DNA of 64,000 bases from Hymenopus coronatus (lineage: Eukaryota > Arthropoda > Insecta > Mantodea > Hymenopodidae), in assembly GCA_030762935.1 (NCBI GenBank), contig CM060893.1:10212001-10276000 (forward strand), in the 5' to 3' direction. Of this stretch, positions 21,772 to 34,614 are shown one piece after another. Within the stretch, counting starts at the first letter, position 1. Every line of letters starts with the position of its first letter. The translations under genes and the position numbers were made by a program. The notes under the pieces were generated by a model. That model was not told the origin of the DNA and did no database searches. It saw only the letters and a list, made by a program, of their open reading frames with translations.

Positions 21772-22068
21772 TCATCTGGGATGCCTGCTGCATAAAACAA
21801 TGGTTTAAGCTGCCCATAAAAGATAGAAATCCAAAGGACTGAGGTCAGGCCATGGAACTGGTCCTCCTCTACCTATCCATTATTCATGGTAGATACCAGC
21901 CAATGCATCCCGAACAATGAGACTTAAATGTACTAAAACCACATGTTTCTTCTTATTTGCAGAGGCACATTTTCTAATAAGTCTGGGAGAGTGTTCTGAA
22001 TGAAGTCCCTGTAGACAACACTTGTAAGACGTGCTGGGGGAATGTATTACACATCTGATAAATGACAA
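21772..22068 (-). pseudogene. DDE transposase fragment (mariner/DUF4817-type)
   Basis: Minus-strand frames read LIVRDALAGIYHE, then, after a stop, RWIGRGGPVPW and LSPLDFYLWG, followed by AAGIPDEE: the catalytic C-terminal region (WP...SPDLtPLDFfLWG) of arthropod Tc1/mariner-related transposases. Stops and shifts; inactive. Confidence 0.65.
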
Positions 22069-22337
22069 ATGTTAACAAGTAGCCATAGCAACACAAGGCC
22101 AACTCTGTAGGGTACAATGGGTCAAAGCCTTCTATGAATGAATGTATAAATAAATTATTAGGTTGGACCAAAGCCGTTGAAGGTGACTCATTAACAAATT
22201 GATAATGCGAAAGAGCATATGTTTATATAAACATCTTTTTGTGTTTCAATGTCAGGAATCTATCCCCAAATGTTGTGAAAGTATTTTTTAATCATCCTGT
22301 ATATTTCAACACATTGCATCCTCCATGTCTAGGAGTA

Positions 22338-22595
22338 TCATGCTAGCCTCTGGTTCCCAAGGTCATGGGTTCAAACCCAGCTGAGGGGGATAGATTTTTT
22401 CAGACATAAAAATCCTTAGCATGGCTTCCTTCAGAAGGGAAGTAAAGCTGTTGGTCCCATTCATAGTTTAATGATGCATAAAAGAAAACCTCAAGCCTGA
22501 TAAAGAGGCCTCTGAGCAAAATTAAGTGGTTTTTAACACCTAATATAGAATGAGACCAGAGCAATTAAAGAGCATTCATTTATACGTTTCAACTT
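22338..22595 (+). mobile_element. SINE A copy
   Basis: B box GGGTTCAAACCCAGC and full body; the A box is lost. Confidence 0.77.
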
Positions 22596-22886
22596 AATTT
22601 AATTTTAGCATATTTATGGTGATTTCTGTGTTTGCATTAAAACAGTCTGTGTAATTTAAAAATGCAAAAATGAAATAGCATGAAGTAAATGTTTTTACCA
22701 CATATAGCATAATTATGTAGGATCATTATGTAAATAATCTTGGTTTAACATTTCCAAGTTGGCAACAATGTATAGGTCCCATGTAAGAATGGTCTGCTCC
22801 ATATGTTAAAAGAGCAATCTAGTTTAAACTGTAACTGTAACAGGAGAACCACAGAGAACATTTTTACTTTCTCCTGCCCATATGTA

Positions 22887-23782
22887 CAGTGTGCGCACAA
22901 AGTTCGTATACCTCTGCACTAAATTTAAAATTACGTGAGTAAACATGTTTTTTTGAGGTTGGTATATACTCATATTATTCTCCTGTCAGATACCCATTGT
23001 TGACGACTTCAATTGTATGATTGTTGTCACTCGTATGAGAACAAATCTTATGAATTGAATTAGTTGATGCCGAGATATTAAGAAAGAATGGCTGATACAA
23101 GTGATTACACAATTGAGGAACGATTAGTGTTGCAGTGTGGGTTCATGAGCATCAAATCAATGAAAAATGTCATGGGCGATTTCATTGCACGGTTTGTGAA
23201 AGCAGCACCAACAAAGAAGACGTTAGTGTGGGAACGGAAAACGTTTTTAGTGTTCATGACATGACGCGAAGTGGAAAAATCTATCCAACAATCTCCGGTT
23301 AAATCCTTAAGGAAACGTGCTGCAGAGTTAGGGGTACCAGAATCATTGAATGTGACAATTAATAAACACATGCTTTTCAAAGAACATTTGTCCGTGAACT
23401 TGAGAAAGTAAAGAAGTCTGATGTGTTCCATTGAAGGTCAAAATCAACCATGAGGAAACACATTAAAGTGGATCTGAAAATGAAGTGTTGCCTTCTCAGA
23501 CATTCTTTGGAATTGTTGCAGCATCTGACCACAAGCATTAACACGTGTCTCCAAATCAGCATCTGATAATTCATTCAGCGACTCCAATGATGTTGAGTAA
23601 GATGAACACGAAAACATGGCGGCATATACAGCTGTGCAGAGACAAATGGGGGACACATACCGATGTTTTGGAGTCCTAAGATGTAAGGAGAAACATTTTA
23701 TTACATAAATATTGGAAATGTATACTTTTATTTCACGTCAATTTGAATTTAATAGGGGTATACAGACTTTGTGTGCACACTG
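22887..23782 (+). mobile_element. Tc1/mariner-like element H (896 bp), TA target
   Basis: Near-perfect TIRs of about 28 bp (CAGTGTGCGCACAAAG... and inverse ...CTTTGTGTGCACACTG), TA on both sides (22885-22886, 23783-23784). From 23087 it reads MADTSDYTIEERLVLQ, VKAAPTKKTLVWERKTF and, after a shift, SLRKRAAELGVPES: the HTH N-terminus of a DUF4817-type transposase. The catalytic domain is missing, so it is a deletion derivative. Confidence 0.83.
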
Positions 23783-24376
23783 TATTCCACCCAAAAATTC
23801 AATGTCAAATTTCAGTGAAAGTATATGTTTTGAGGACACCTGAGTCAGACAAAAGGATTTTTAGAAAAAGATCTGTGTGTGTCTTTGGTCAACATAGCTC
23901 AAAAACAGAAAGTCTGTTAAATACCAAACTAGGTATTTAAGTTTAGTATCTCCCAATGATGACACAAAAATTTCAAGAAAATCCTCCCATACCCAACTAC
24001 CCTTTATATGGAAAAAATTTTATTTTCTCAAAAATGGCTGTAACGATTTTGATTAACATATTGTATATTTAAGATTTACATCACAAATATATGAATATTT
24101 TGAATTTTCTGGGGATAGCCTTTGAAGATCTCTTTATTCTGGATGCATCTTGCTAAATTTTGTATAATTTGTGAACTGTAAGAGATAGACAAAAACTTAC
24201 CACTACAAAAAATATAGATCTCATTAATATACTTAATTTATGTTATATACACTTTCTGTTTTTTTTTGTAGAACTCACCATTTCTGAGACATTCCTTGTT
24301 ATTGGTTTCAGCTTTAATGGGACCATATAAAACGAAACGAATATCAATTGTTTCACATAGAGACAAAATTTTAAAA

Positions 24377-24612
24377 GCCCGCCTGGGTAGTGAGGTGGTA
24401 GAGTGTCTGCCTCATATTCAACAGGTCGCGAGTTCAAATCTCGATTAGGGTGAGCTACCCGGATAAGGTTTTTTCTGGGTTTCCCATTATCCTGAGAAGA
24501 CAAATGTTGAGTAACTTTGAGCTCCAAAGACCTCAAGATCATTTGAGCATAATTTCACCAATTTCATTCATCGTCGAATATGACCAACCAGGTAAAGGAC
24601 GTTAAGCTACAA
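24377..24612 (+). mobile_element. SINE C (tRNA-derived)
   Basis: Head with A box (TGAGGTGGTAGAGTGTCTG) and B box (CGAGTTCAAATCTCG), body with CCCGGATAAGGTTTTTTCTGG, ending in an A-run. Inserted in HLR. One copy in the window. Confidence 0.75.
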
Positions 24613-24988
24613 AAAAAAACTTTGAAAGTATTTGATTTTTGCTTTAGCCTAATGTATCCCCTTATTTCCCTTTTACAAAAGGAAGCAAGTAATAAGACCA
24701 ATTATGCTAATATTTATCTCAATCAGCATGTTGCAGATAAAAGAATAATCATTTGGAACAGCTAGAAAGAGTTATGTGAATGGAACACATAAGATGTTTT
24801 CTGCAGGCAACACTGTTGTCTGTGGCTTAGTGTTGAGTAGTGAGGTTATGTTGCAGCAAGTGTATAGACATCTTTAAATACCTTTATGTCCTCAGTGGGT
24901 AAGGGTGACTCCCACCATACTGAAAACAAGTATATTGCATTAAAACATTTCAGAAGTTAATTGTGCTGTAGATTAAACCTCAACTAGC

Positions 24989-25497
24989 GGTCAACTCTGC
25001 AACAAAAATGTATATAACATAAATTGTGTTTTAACAAGATCTACATTTGTTGTGTAGTAAGCTTTTGTCTATCTCTTATGATTTAACAGTTATGCAAAAT
25101 TAATCCAGAATGAACAAGGCTTCAGAAGCTATTCCCAGAAAATTGAAAACATACATTTTATTTGTGATGTAAATAGCCTTAACATGTGTTTTAATCAAAA
25201 TCGTTAGAGCCATTTTTGAGAAAAACAAAATTTTCAAAAATGCTTCCAATTAAAGGGTAGTTTGGTTGGGAGATTTTTTTTAAAATCTTTGTGTCGTGTT
25301 GCTGAAAGATGCCAAACTTAAATACCAAGTTTGGTATTTAACAGTCCTCATTTTTGAGCTATGCTGCGCACACACACACACACACGGACCTTCTTATTCT
25401 AAAACTGTTTTTTTATTTTACTCAGGAGACCTCAAAACATATTTCTGGTGAGATCTCAGTATATAATTTTTGGGTGGAATACAATACAGAGAAAGTA
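24989..25497 (+). mobile_element. HLR copy, 5' truncated, hairpin deleted
   Basis: Mid-element to near end; includes a CA run at 25370-25385 and ends GAGAAAGTAAGG without the usual terminal hairpin. Confidence 0.72.
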
Positions 25498-25904
25498 AGG
25501 ATGCTTGTTACATATACTTGATTTCCAAAATAAATCAGATATACAAAGAATTGAGTTTGTGTGTTTCTTTCTTGCATGAACATTACATTCAGATTTGTTG
25601 AAAATTTATTTTACAATTATCTTCTTTAATTCTTAAAATGCCAAAGAAATACCACTATATAAATTTAATACATTCTAACATGTCTTTATTGACTCGAAAA
25701 TTGGTTATAAATAAAGTCTTTAATTAACTGCTGCAAACAATTCATTCAACACTTAGCCAATTGATGGCTTTATCTCATGCTATTGTGGCTATCACTCCAG
25801 TATAAGTCTGGTTCACGACTCACTCGGATTGCAACTCTTCCTTTCTTTTGGAGTGAAAATGACACAATTTTCTGGAAGCTTGTTAAAACTAAAGCTTCTG
25901 GCAT
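25498..25904. other. No gene recognised
   Basis: AT-rich, stop-dense. Confidence 0.35.
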
Positions 25905-25924
25905 ATGCCAGATGTATCACATTC

Positions 25925-26095
25925 CTAGATGGTCCGAGTTCAATCCCAAGCGGCCGCATGAGAGATTTGTGGTGGACAAAGCAGCGGAGGGGCAGATTTT
26001 CTCTGGTTTCCCTGGTGCTAAATCTTCATTCCATCTATCACCAGTGTTATAGCCTGTGGTGCCTTGGTAGTAAAAGCGGGCTTTAAATACTATAA
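25925..26095 (+). mobile_element. SINE B copy, A box lost
   Basis: Begins near the B box (GAGTTCAATCCCAAGCGGCCGC) and runs to AGTAAAAGCGGGC. Confidence 0.72.
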
Positions 26096-26889
26096 AAAAC
26101 ATTCCTAGACCCAGTTCCAGCGTGTTACATTTCCTGTGTTTACCATATTGCAGGGTCTCCAGCTCTCTGCTGGAGCGCATATCAAAGTAACCATGAGATA
26201 GACTAAATAAATAATACATTAAATATATAAACACTAAGTCTAAAAGTACAACAATGATTGAAGAGAAGGAAGCTGAAAATATACACAAGGGATAATATTA
26301 ATAAAGAATTACATAATGGAAAAATTCAGTTATAATCGGAAACAATTGCATGAAGCAGTAATATAATACAATAAAAGACAAAAAACAATTAAAATGGAAG
26401 GATTTAAACACACATCATAAGCACCTTAATTCAGCTGTAATTACATATAGCAGCACTTGTTACCGTCCATTATCAAGGCAGTAATTAACAATATGCACGC
26501 AGAGGAAGTATCATGTTGCGACATTTTTCTAAAGAAGGGAAGTATTCGCCAAGACGTATTTGTTGCCATAAAACGAACCTACACATTCTTTTGTTAACAG
26601 TCACATAACTATCATATTATCTTGCTTTATTCTTCAGCCCTGTATCTCTGGATATTTCCTTTCAAAAATCATCTTCCTGAAGCTTTTCCGCGTGTTGATC
26701 GCAGTCGCACCAAAAGGCTGCAGAAATGAGTTTCTCCGTGTCTGATATTTTGAAGGTGGTATTTTTCTCTGCTGCAGACACTGTACTTGCGCCCATGCCA
26801 ATTCGATTGAATTGTACTGGCAGTAGTAATCGTATTACTCTGGTGTCCAAGTTCCGCAGCAATGGTATCCAATTCAAAGCACGTTTCTG
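26096..26889. other. No gene recognised
   Basis: Includes a palindrome (CCAGCTCTCTGCTGGAG) near 26158-26176 and the larger part of a minus-strand open frame at 26662-27006 (NRIGMGASTVSAAEKNTTF...) of unknown relation. Confidence 0.35.
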
Positions 26890-27930
26890 GTTTGAATAAT
26901 ATTGCTGAATGAGGCTATGTTTACTGGGCAACTTCGGTTTAGAAACTGAAAAAGCGCTGGAGAAATGAGCAGACAGTGCCAAGAAGTGTCTTGCTAATTC
27001 GCCCATTTAGCAGCTATCAAGAGAAATAATTACTATCAAATTATGTGCTTATACTACCAAAACTGTGAGAATAGGGGCGTGTTCCTCTGACTCGGGATGC
27101 AGTACATGTAGTCCACAGCGAGTTATTAGAATATTCTATGATAAGCTCTGATACTGGTCACCTTTTGTGTGTGTACTTAAAAATGATGCCAATATGTGTA
27201 TGGTTTACGTACATGCATCCTATATATGACTGTGTCATACATATATTCAGTTTTAGACCAAGAAATTAGAACAAAATTAAGTTATGTTCTTGCCGCGATG
27301 TTTATTGCTCTAATTTATCAACAATAACTTCTGACAGGCTGAAAAATGTGATTGTATTAAATATTCCTTCAATTACCCATTCCATTGTCCTTAGTTCTTT
27401 ACTTCAAAAACTAGGAAAAACATTTGACAAATGTTGCATATGGTGTGTATGCTGATATGTAGTATTACAAGATGGCGGCTGTGCTCAAGACTTGCTGCCG
27501 CAAAACTGTAGCATTTCTTCTGACGCAAGAAAATAGTGAAATTCTATTATGATTTTCTGTATTAACTATCGTTTCCTTGCTTCTATTATTTAAAACAGAG
27601 AAGTAATAACGTACTTATGTCATGTATAAAATATACTTTTGTTGTCCCAATTCTTTAAAATTAACAATCACATTAACCAGCAATCCTTTGAAGCTGATAA
27701 TGGTGGAGAAAATACTGGACCCGGATACAATACTGTTTTGGGTTAACCCATGCATTGCAGAAGTTGGTTATTTGGGGTTATGTGGTACATGGGCTAGCTA
27801 AAGGTGATTTCAACCAAGTATGAAGATACCTCCGTCATCGTCACACTGCAATTGCCGCTATCTTAATATATTTGATCAACTAACACTTGGGTTAAATGAA
27901 GACACAAAGCTATCAAATGAAAACATCCTT
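26890..27930 (+). repeat. Diverged element D copy interrupted by repeat E
   Basis: 26890-27010 resembles the left end of D (GTTTACTG.GCAA...TTTAGAAA.TGAAAA) and 27520-27930 the right half (TTGGTTATTTG.GGT, GCTAGCTAAAGGTGATTTCA, GGGTTAAATG). The inverted E copy lies between them. Confidence 0.6.
27050..27520 (-). repeat. Dispersed repeat E, copy 2 (inverted)
   Basis: Reverse complement of 19975-20460 by shared blocks (GTGGACTGCATGTA, TCTGACAGGCTGAAAAATGTG). Confidence 0.68.
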
Positions 27931-27949
27931 GCTTTTCCATCAGTGGGCG

Positions 27950-28965
27950 GAAATACTACTGTTTTGCTGACGCATGAGACGCCATCTTGTGTTACTACAC
28001 ACGATGCACCTATGCAGCGTTTATTAAATTGTTTGTTTTTCCTAAGTTTTTTTTTAACTAAAGAACAAAGGGAGAGATCTTTAGTTGAAGGAATATTTAA
28101 TACAATCACATTTTTTGGTCTGTCAGAATTATTATTAATATTAAATTGCTATTATTGCAGTAAACATCCCGGCAAGCTCATGACTTAATTTGGTTCTAAT
28201 TTCTCATGAAACAAAAGACTATGTCATATATTACAGCAATGGCGTAAAGCTTTCGTAAAATGTAATATTAATAAAACATTTCGGTCGAGGAATATTACGA
28301 TAATTACCATTGCATTCCTAGTCCGAGGAACACGCTCGCTATTCTAACGGTTCTGGTATCATAAGCACATAGTTTGATAGTAGTTATATCTTGCGATAGC
28401 TACTAAATAGGTGAATTAGCAATATTTTTCTTATAAACCGGAGTAGGTTGCCAATTTTGTCTGAGAATTACTTTACCCAAGTTTCTCAACCGTCTTTCCG
28501 AGTTGGAAATATAAAACCTAACAAACAATACAGAATCGTTCTGTTGATAATGTATAACATTTCACTACGTATGTCACCGAAAACTCGGCTGAATAAGTAC
28601 AGTAACCTATGTATTGTAATACACTTCCCTTTCCTTGATTTTGCTTGTGATATTCGAGAAACAACCAAACACCGCACAGGTATTGACTACTATATTATTT
28701 ATAACATTGTCCAAATTTACTGCTTAATTGAACATTTAACACCACAAATAAGTAAGCTAACCTAGGTATTCTAACACGCTTCCCTTTACTTGTTTTTGAT
28801 TCTGCTATATGAGAAACAATGAAACACCACACACGTATTGATCATATACTGGCTTAAAACTTACAGTTTAAATGTACTTCTTAATTGAACATTTAACACC
28901 ACAAAATCTTATTTTTGTGTGCTCATTTCAAGTGTAGTGACAAACTATAGCGGCTGCTCAAAAAT
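27950..28965 (+). repeat. Dispersed repeat E, copy 3
   Basis: Direct match to 19975-20905, with an internal partial repetition near its end (CCCTTT.CTTG...GAGAAACAA...CACCACAAA repeated at about 28625-28745 and 28785-28910). Confidence 0.7.
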
Positions 28966-29049
28966 TCTGTTTACCAACACAGAGTTAGGGCATTTCTGAC
29001 CTAATATCTCTCTCTCTCATATACGTGTCTCTGTGGTTCCCACGTGTTC

Positions 29050-30300
29050 ATTTTAATCTGTAGATCCTATTGTGAGATTAGACTCTATGCCCAAACTCTA
29101 GGACGTAGACATGTCAAGAGATATATTTATTCATACTTATTAATACATTTATTTACAAATAACAACTCTGACAAACAATTTTCAGATGTGTCAGTTTTGC
29201 ATAATTTGTAATTACATGTTTGTTTCAAAAAACCTACTTGTTCACATGCATTCTTAGAATATTCCTGTTTATTATATTTACAATATCACATTATTACCAG
29301 TATTTTTTGATTGAATGTATAGAAGGTGTGAGTAATAAGGTATCTTTTTAATTGTGATCTAAACTTGTTTTTGTTCATTTGCAATTCTTTTATACAAGAG
29401 GGAAGTGAATTAAACAAAACTATTCCTTTGTAGTAGACCTCTTTTTGGAATGACTACGTATTATTTGTTGGTCTATGTAAATCCTTTCTATGTCTGGTTT
29501 CTTTGTTATGAATATCTACATTGTTTAACTTTTCTGGGTTATTTATTACAAATGACAATATGACTAGAATATATTCACGGTCTAATGGTAAAATTCCAAA
29601 CATTTTGAAAAATGGTTTGCAGGGAGTTGATCATTTTGCCCCTGCCATTATTATTATTATTATTATGTTTTCTTCATAATAAACACTTTTAGCATCTAAC
29701 TGAATTTCCCCAAAATATTATTCCATTGGTCATTAATGAATGAAAGTACACATAATTAGCCGTTTTTAGTATGCTTTTATTTATAAGCTGAATTAAAGAT
29801 TGAACTGCAAAACTGGCAGAACTCATTTTGGGTAAGATATATTCAATATTGTTTTCAATTCATGTTACGATCAATCATTAGCACCAGGAATTTGCTTCAG
29901 CAATCTGATTATTTTCATATTCTATTGTTAGGTTTGTGATGATTTATGCTCTGTGTAAAAATTATTGTAGTTCGTTTTCTTTAAAGTTTATGTGAATTTT
30001 ATTACTTTCAAACCAATTATTTAATCTGTTTAAGATTTTATTAGATGAACCTGGGAGCTTACTGAATAGAACCTTTTGGAACACCATTCTTTATTTCAGA
30101 CCATTCTGTATATGCATTGCTATTGTTTGAAGTATTTATTATAACCTTTTGCTTTCTGTTCAATAAGATGTAATCCATTGATACCCTGTGCCGATAATAC
30201 TTTAGTGTGATAATCATGAAATACTTCTATCAAATTTAACTCATTCAGTAACATTACCGCATTTACACTCCATGTCAACTATCAATAAACTTTTAGCAAG
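29050..30300 (-). pseudogene. Antisense LINE-A copy
   Basis: Reverse complement of the 7861-8750 LINE: the 3' UTR (GATTGCA-like end, TAGAGTTTGGGC), then the end of the reverse transcriptase, extending further 5' than the + copy. Many stops; includes an ATT repeat near 29650. Confidence 0.75.
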
Positions 30301-30583
30301 AACTAGTTTTTATACAGTGTGGGTCCATACCCTGAAACAACCCACAATCAAGGCCCCATCTCAGCCCTCCCCCCGGCTACCATGAAAGTTTCAACCACAT
30401 GAACTCACTCCTCCCCTAGAGTAATCTTCCTCCAGTTAGGATGTTCCAGATAACTATAAATTGAGGTTGTAATTATTAACATTTTATTCATAAATTCATG
30501 TGAACATCTGTTTACAGAGATTAACTCCTTCCTTACAACTTTCTAATTGAACGTTTGTTGCTATACTAGTTTCTTAACCCCCC
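30301..30583. other. No feature recognised
   Basis: Short unique stretch with C-rich runs. Confidence 0.3.
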
Positions 30584-30594
30584 CTCCCTAATCA

Positions 30595-30881
30595 GTCGTC
30601 CTCCGTGGTGTAATGGCTACCATGCTAACTTTATATACCCAAGGTCGTGGGTTCAAACCCGGCAGAGGACAATGGATTTTTTCGGGTGTAAAAATCCTTA
30701 GCATGGCTTCCTTTGGAAGGGAAGTAAACCCGTCGTAGATTTACGGCACGTAAAAGAACCTCAAGCCTGATTGAGAGGCCTCTGAGCTAAATTAAGCGGT
30801 CTTTCATGCCCAAGTTAGAATGGGACGCTGAGAACCACAGCAGTTAAAGAGCGTCCATAAATAACATGCCATTTCTATTTC
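30595..30881 (+). mobile_element. SINE A, complete copy with 11-bp TSD
   Basis: Best SINE A: CTCCCTAATCA duplicated at 30584-30594 and 30882-30892. tRNA-like head with A box (GTGGTGTAATGGC) and B box (GGGTTCAAACCC), body, and tail CATTTCTATTT; 287 bp. Transcription would use the internal RNA polymerase III promoter. Mobilising LINE not identified. Confidence 0.9.
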
Positions 30882-30906
30882 CTCCCTAATCAACATAATA
30901 AATAAC

Positions 30907-31679
30907 GAGTGAGTCAGAAAAGTACGAACTAGCTGTGTTTTGCCTGTCCGCTTCCTTGGCTGTCTGCCGCTATCATAGAAAGACATGAATTAAACCATAC
31001 ATCATTTTTAAAAGTACTTTTAAAGGCTCAACTTACCAACTTTATGAAAGGAGATGCCAAAACTGGCCACTGTTATTGTCCATACATTTTTGGCACCTCT
31101 TTAGGAAACTATCCATCACATGCCACAGTCCACATTGAGAAATGTTGGCAATTTCCCAGTGTTTTAATTTACCTCAAAGATAGAAATCAAAGGGGTCAGG
31201 GGACCAAAAATCTTTCAATTGTTTTCATCAAAAGATTGACCATTTAAGTTACTGCAGTGTCTTGTTGAAAAAAGGCAAAATCAGTCCCTGTGTGTTAATT
31301 CTCTGAAAGAAAGGAGGCAAAAGTGCATTCACATATGTACTGGGTCAACTTTGACTTGAAAAATATTGACCATATAACTCTTTCTCTGCAAATCGTACTT
31401 TCACTTGGCGAGCTGACTGAGTTAACATAGGAATCATATATAAATACATGCTGTGCAGTAGAAAGCCATAACACACTTTGTGACTAAGTACAGGACAAAA
31501 TAATAAATCACTCGTAATAACTGAACTACATCATATCACTGTCAACTCAATACTCCACTTCCAAGGCAGAGCAAATCTGCGTCAGAAGCAACCTTGTTTA
31601 CAGCAGCAGTGTGGAACCATGTGTCCACACGTCCAGTGGAAAAACACTGGACACCCAGTTCGGAGGTCTTAGACTCACT
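30907..31679. mobile_element. TIR element related to F
   Basis: Ends GAGTGAGTC inverted on both sides, followed by partly matching GAACT/CCGAACT; interior (TTTTGGCACC...TAGGAAACTATCCATCA) is the inverse of element F interior. No transposase. Confidence 0.65.
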
Positions 31680-31811
31680 CAGTATAAAAGAACACTTGTG
31701 GCAGTAAACACTACAATAATTATTAGATAACTCATTGCTGACTTGATCATTTCCTTTAATTTAAGACTTGTGACTTAAACTAAGTGAGAAGTAGAAATAC
31801 ACTTGAAAAAA

Positions 31812-32668
31812 TCTGATATGTTCCATTCATATGACTTTCTCTACGTCTCTGTAACAAATTATTGTTAAAAAGCTTATGCTTCTATTTATTTCATGCTAAT
31901 CGACAAAAAATTTGCAGAAATAGTCTTATTACTTGCTTCCTTGTAAGTAGAGGGAGAAATAAGGGAGTACCATAGGTTAAAGTGATAGTCAAAAGCTGGT
32001 TGCTAGTGACTGAACTTCCTTTGTTTGTATGGACAGGAGTTTATAAATTCCTGTATAAGAAAAGTTAAGTTTTTCAAAGCTGAAACCAAAAACAAGGAAT
32101 ATCTAAAAACGATCAACTCCACGAAAAAAATGTATACAACATAAATTGTGTGTTTTAATGTGCTCTACATTTTTTGTGTGGTAAGTTTTTCTCCATCTCT
32201 TATGGTTTTGCAGTTATGCAAAATTCTGTAAAATTCACCCAGAATAAAGTAGTCTTCACAGGCTACTCCCAGAAAATTCAAAATATACATCCTATTTGTC
32301 AGGTAAATATCTTAAATATACAATATTTTAATAAAAATCATTAGAACCATTTTTGAGAAAATCAACATTTTTTAAAGAAATTCCATATAAAGGGTAGTTT
32401 GGGGTGGGGGGATTTTTCTCAATATCTTTGTGTCGCAACCCTGAAAGATACTAAACTTAAATACCATGTTTGGTATTTTACTGACTTTTCGTTTTTGAGT
32501 TATCGTGTTCACAGACACATACACATGCAGACCTTTTTCTGAAAATTATTTTTTGGATACAAGGGACCCTAAAACATATATTTCCGGTGAAATCTCGGTA
32601 TCAAATTTTTTGGTGGAGTGCAAAACCTTCTCTATACACTATGTACATAGTATGTGTAGAGAAAGTAA
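31812..32668 (+). mobile_element. HLR family copy, near full length
   Basis: Complete from TCTGATATGTTCC to the hairpin and GTAGAGAAAGTAA. Confidence 0.82.
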
Positions 32669-33748
32669 AACAGAGTTTGATGTAAACTAATTTCTAGTGT
32701 TAAATCAGTTTGGAGGAAAAGGTTGCTCAGATTCATAAATACTAAAATATTGATATTTGAAAGAATCATCTCTATTTACAGTTTAACCAAATTGTAGTCT
32801 GTTAAACCTTTACTTTCTGAAAATACTATTAAAAATGCCATTTTCTAAAGAATGCATGTTTTTTGGTTTTATAAGAAAAAGGCAGTTGTATGAGTTTCAA
32901 CCCAAAATTCGTACTTAGTTTTCAAGTTATTAATTTTAAAATATACAAAATTATGGATATAGGCAATTGTAAGTAATGCAATTTTCAAGGAAAAAAATAT
33001 TTGGATTTTAAAATTTATGCTGCATTTAGGCTACAAACCTCTCATATTGTTTTCTGTCATTTTTAGTATAGAAAAAAACAATTTGAAAACACTGGAATTG
33101 TATTTTTTCAATTTGTAACTTCACTATTATTTTCAAAAATCAGTAACTAAAAACTATTTATTTTGTACAAAATTTATGAGTTTTACTTATTTGGGCTTTT
33201 AAAATAAGCATTAGAAATTTCAAAGTGATTAGAATAAATTCGCATTGTATGGAACATTTAAATAAGCACAAATTCTGGAAAGAGAAAAAAAAATGCCAGA
33301 AAGGCTTAAACATGCATTTACCTTTTGCTAAGGTATCATACTTTGAAGATTGTTAAATTCCCACAGGCTCTAAGTTGATGTTCCTGAATCTGTTGATTTT
33401 TTTTGCAGAAGCAGAAGAATGTCGCAAATGTCTCACATCCCTCAAATGGGTGATTTTCAGAGAAGCAGGTGAAATTGAAGTCCTTTTATTTCTGATATCA
33501 ACCTCAGTAAAGTTGAGAGACTTATGGAAATTGCTTCTGTAAGTCTCTTCTTTGAAATGAAGACTTCGTTAGGACACTTTCAAAATACAGCACTGTGAAG
33601 GTTTTCATTTCCAAATTCTCTTTCACAGCTGCAACTGGAACTTCACTTTCTGAATTTCCTTTCCAGCACTTGTTTTCTAAACCCATAGCTGTATTGAGAG
33701 CTTTTTCTGCCCTTATTATGTTTATCACTGTGTGTTCATGTTTTATCC
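32669..33748. other. No gene recognised
   Basis: Very AT-rich to 33350; a short minus-strand open frame at 33522-33728 is unrecognised. Confidence 0.35.
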
Positions 33749-33757
33749 TAATGAACT

Positions 33758-33982
33758 GACGGGTCGCACTGTGGCTGAGTAGTTAGACCACTCGCCTCTC
33801 ACCAAGATGGCCCAGGTTCAATCCCAAGCAACCACATGTGGGATTTTTGGTGGAAAAAGCACTGCAGGTGCAAGTTTTCTCTGGGTTCTCCCACTATCAC
33901 ATTCCACCAGTGCTCCATCTTTATTCTATGTATTGTCAGTGTCATTGCCTGCAGTGCACTATGTAGTAAAAGCGGGCATAAA
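33758..33982 (+). mobile_element. SINE B, complete copy with 9-bp TSD
   Basis: TAATGAACT at 33749-33757 and 33983-33991. Head with A box (GTGGCTGAGTAGTTAGA) and B box (AGGTTCAATCCCAAG), body ending AGTAAAAGCGGGC. Confidence 0.85.
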
Positions 33983-33991
33983 TAATGAACT

Positions 33992-34614
33992 ATCAGTCTA
34001 ACTATACAAACTTGTAAACTAATCTGACTAACCCAAATTACAAAAACTATGAATCTGTTGCTTTCTATCCTTCCTACTACATTCCTACACAACTGTACTG
34101 CATATAAACCTTTAAATTTAAAATATATTGATGTAATAATACATGTTTTGCATTTATTTCCAAAGAGTGTTTTATTGAACTGTTTTGTCTATTCAGCATA
34201 GTGAGCAGTCTTTTTAGTACCAAAGGCCTTTGCTTACCTGCTAATTACAAAAGCTGCAAATGGGATATACATGTACCAGGTACACTGAAATGTACTTGCG
34301 CATCTGCTTATCACATTCAAAAGAACATTTAAAGTCATGTGATGACCATGAAATATCTGCCAGATCAAGAATAAAATTGGATTATAAAATTACAAACATT
34401 TAGGTATTTTGGGAAAATTTTAGCGGTGCATCCTCTTAACGTAATGTTAAGATAACGTGATATATGTTACAACAGGCAAGTAAATGTATCTTTTCTACAC
34501 TTATTGCACTAATGAGTGTCTTAAGGAAGGTGATGGCAGCAGATCTAAGATTTTTATCATCACTGCATGTGTGACCAGCATCTTTCACCAACCACAAGAA
34601 AATCCAGTTTGTAT
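33992..34614 (-). other. 3' flank of zinc-finger exon copy 1; duplicated segment
   Basis: 34205-34600 matches 37490-37840 plus 38473-38490, the 3' flank of copy 2. It is the likely 3' UTR; no clear poly(A) signal chosen. Confidence 0.55.

Larger units (their letters stand above)
22865..24794 (-). mobile_element. HLR copy broken by element H and SINE C
   Basis: HLR start (TACTTTCTC) at 22865, interrupted at 22885-23784, resumes at TTCCACCCAAAAATTCAATG, interrupted again near 24376-24612, resumes at TTTGCTTTAGCC and ends at ACACATAAGA. Removing both inserts leaves an ordinary HLR. Confidence 0.75.

Noticed and set aside
24400..24450. tRNA genes at the heads of SINEs A-D
   Set aside because: Only A and B boxes are kept; no cloverleaf, and each head is followed by a family-specific body.
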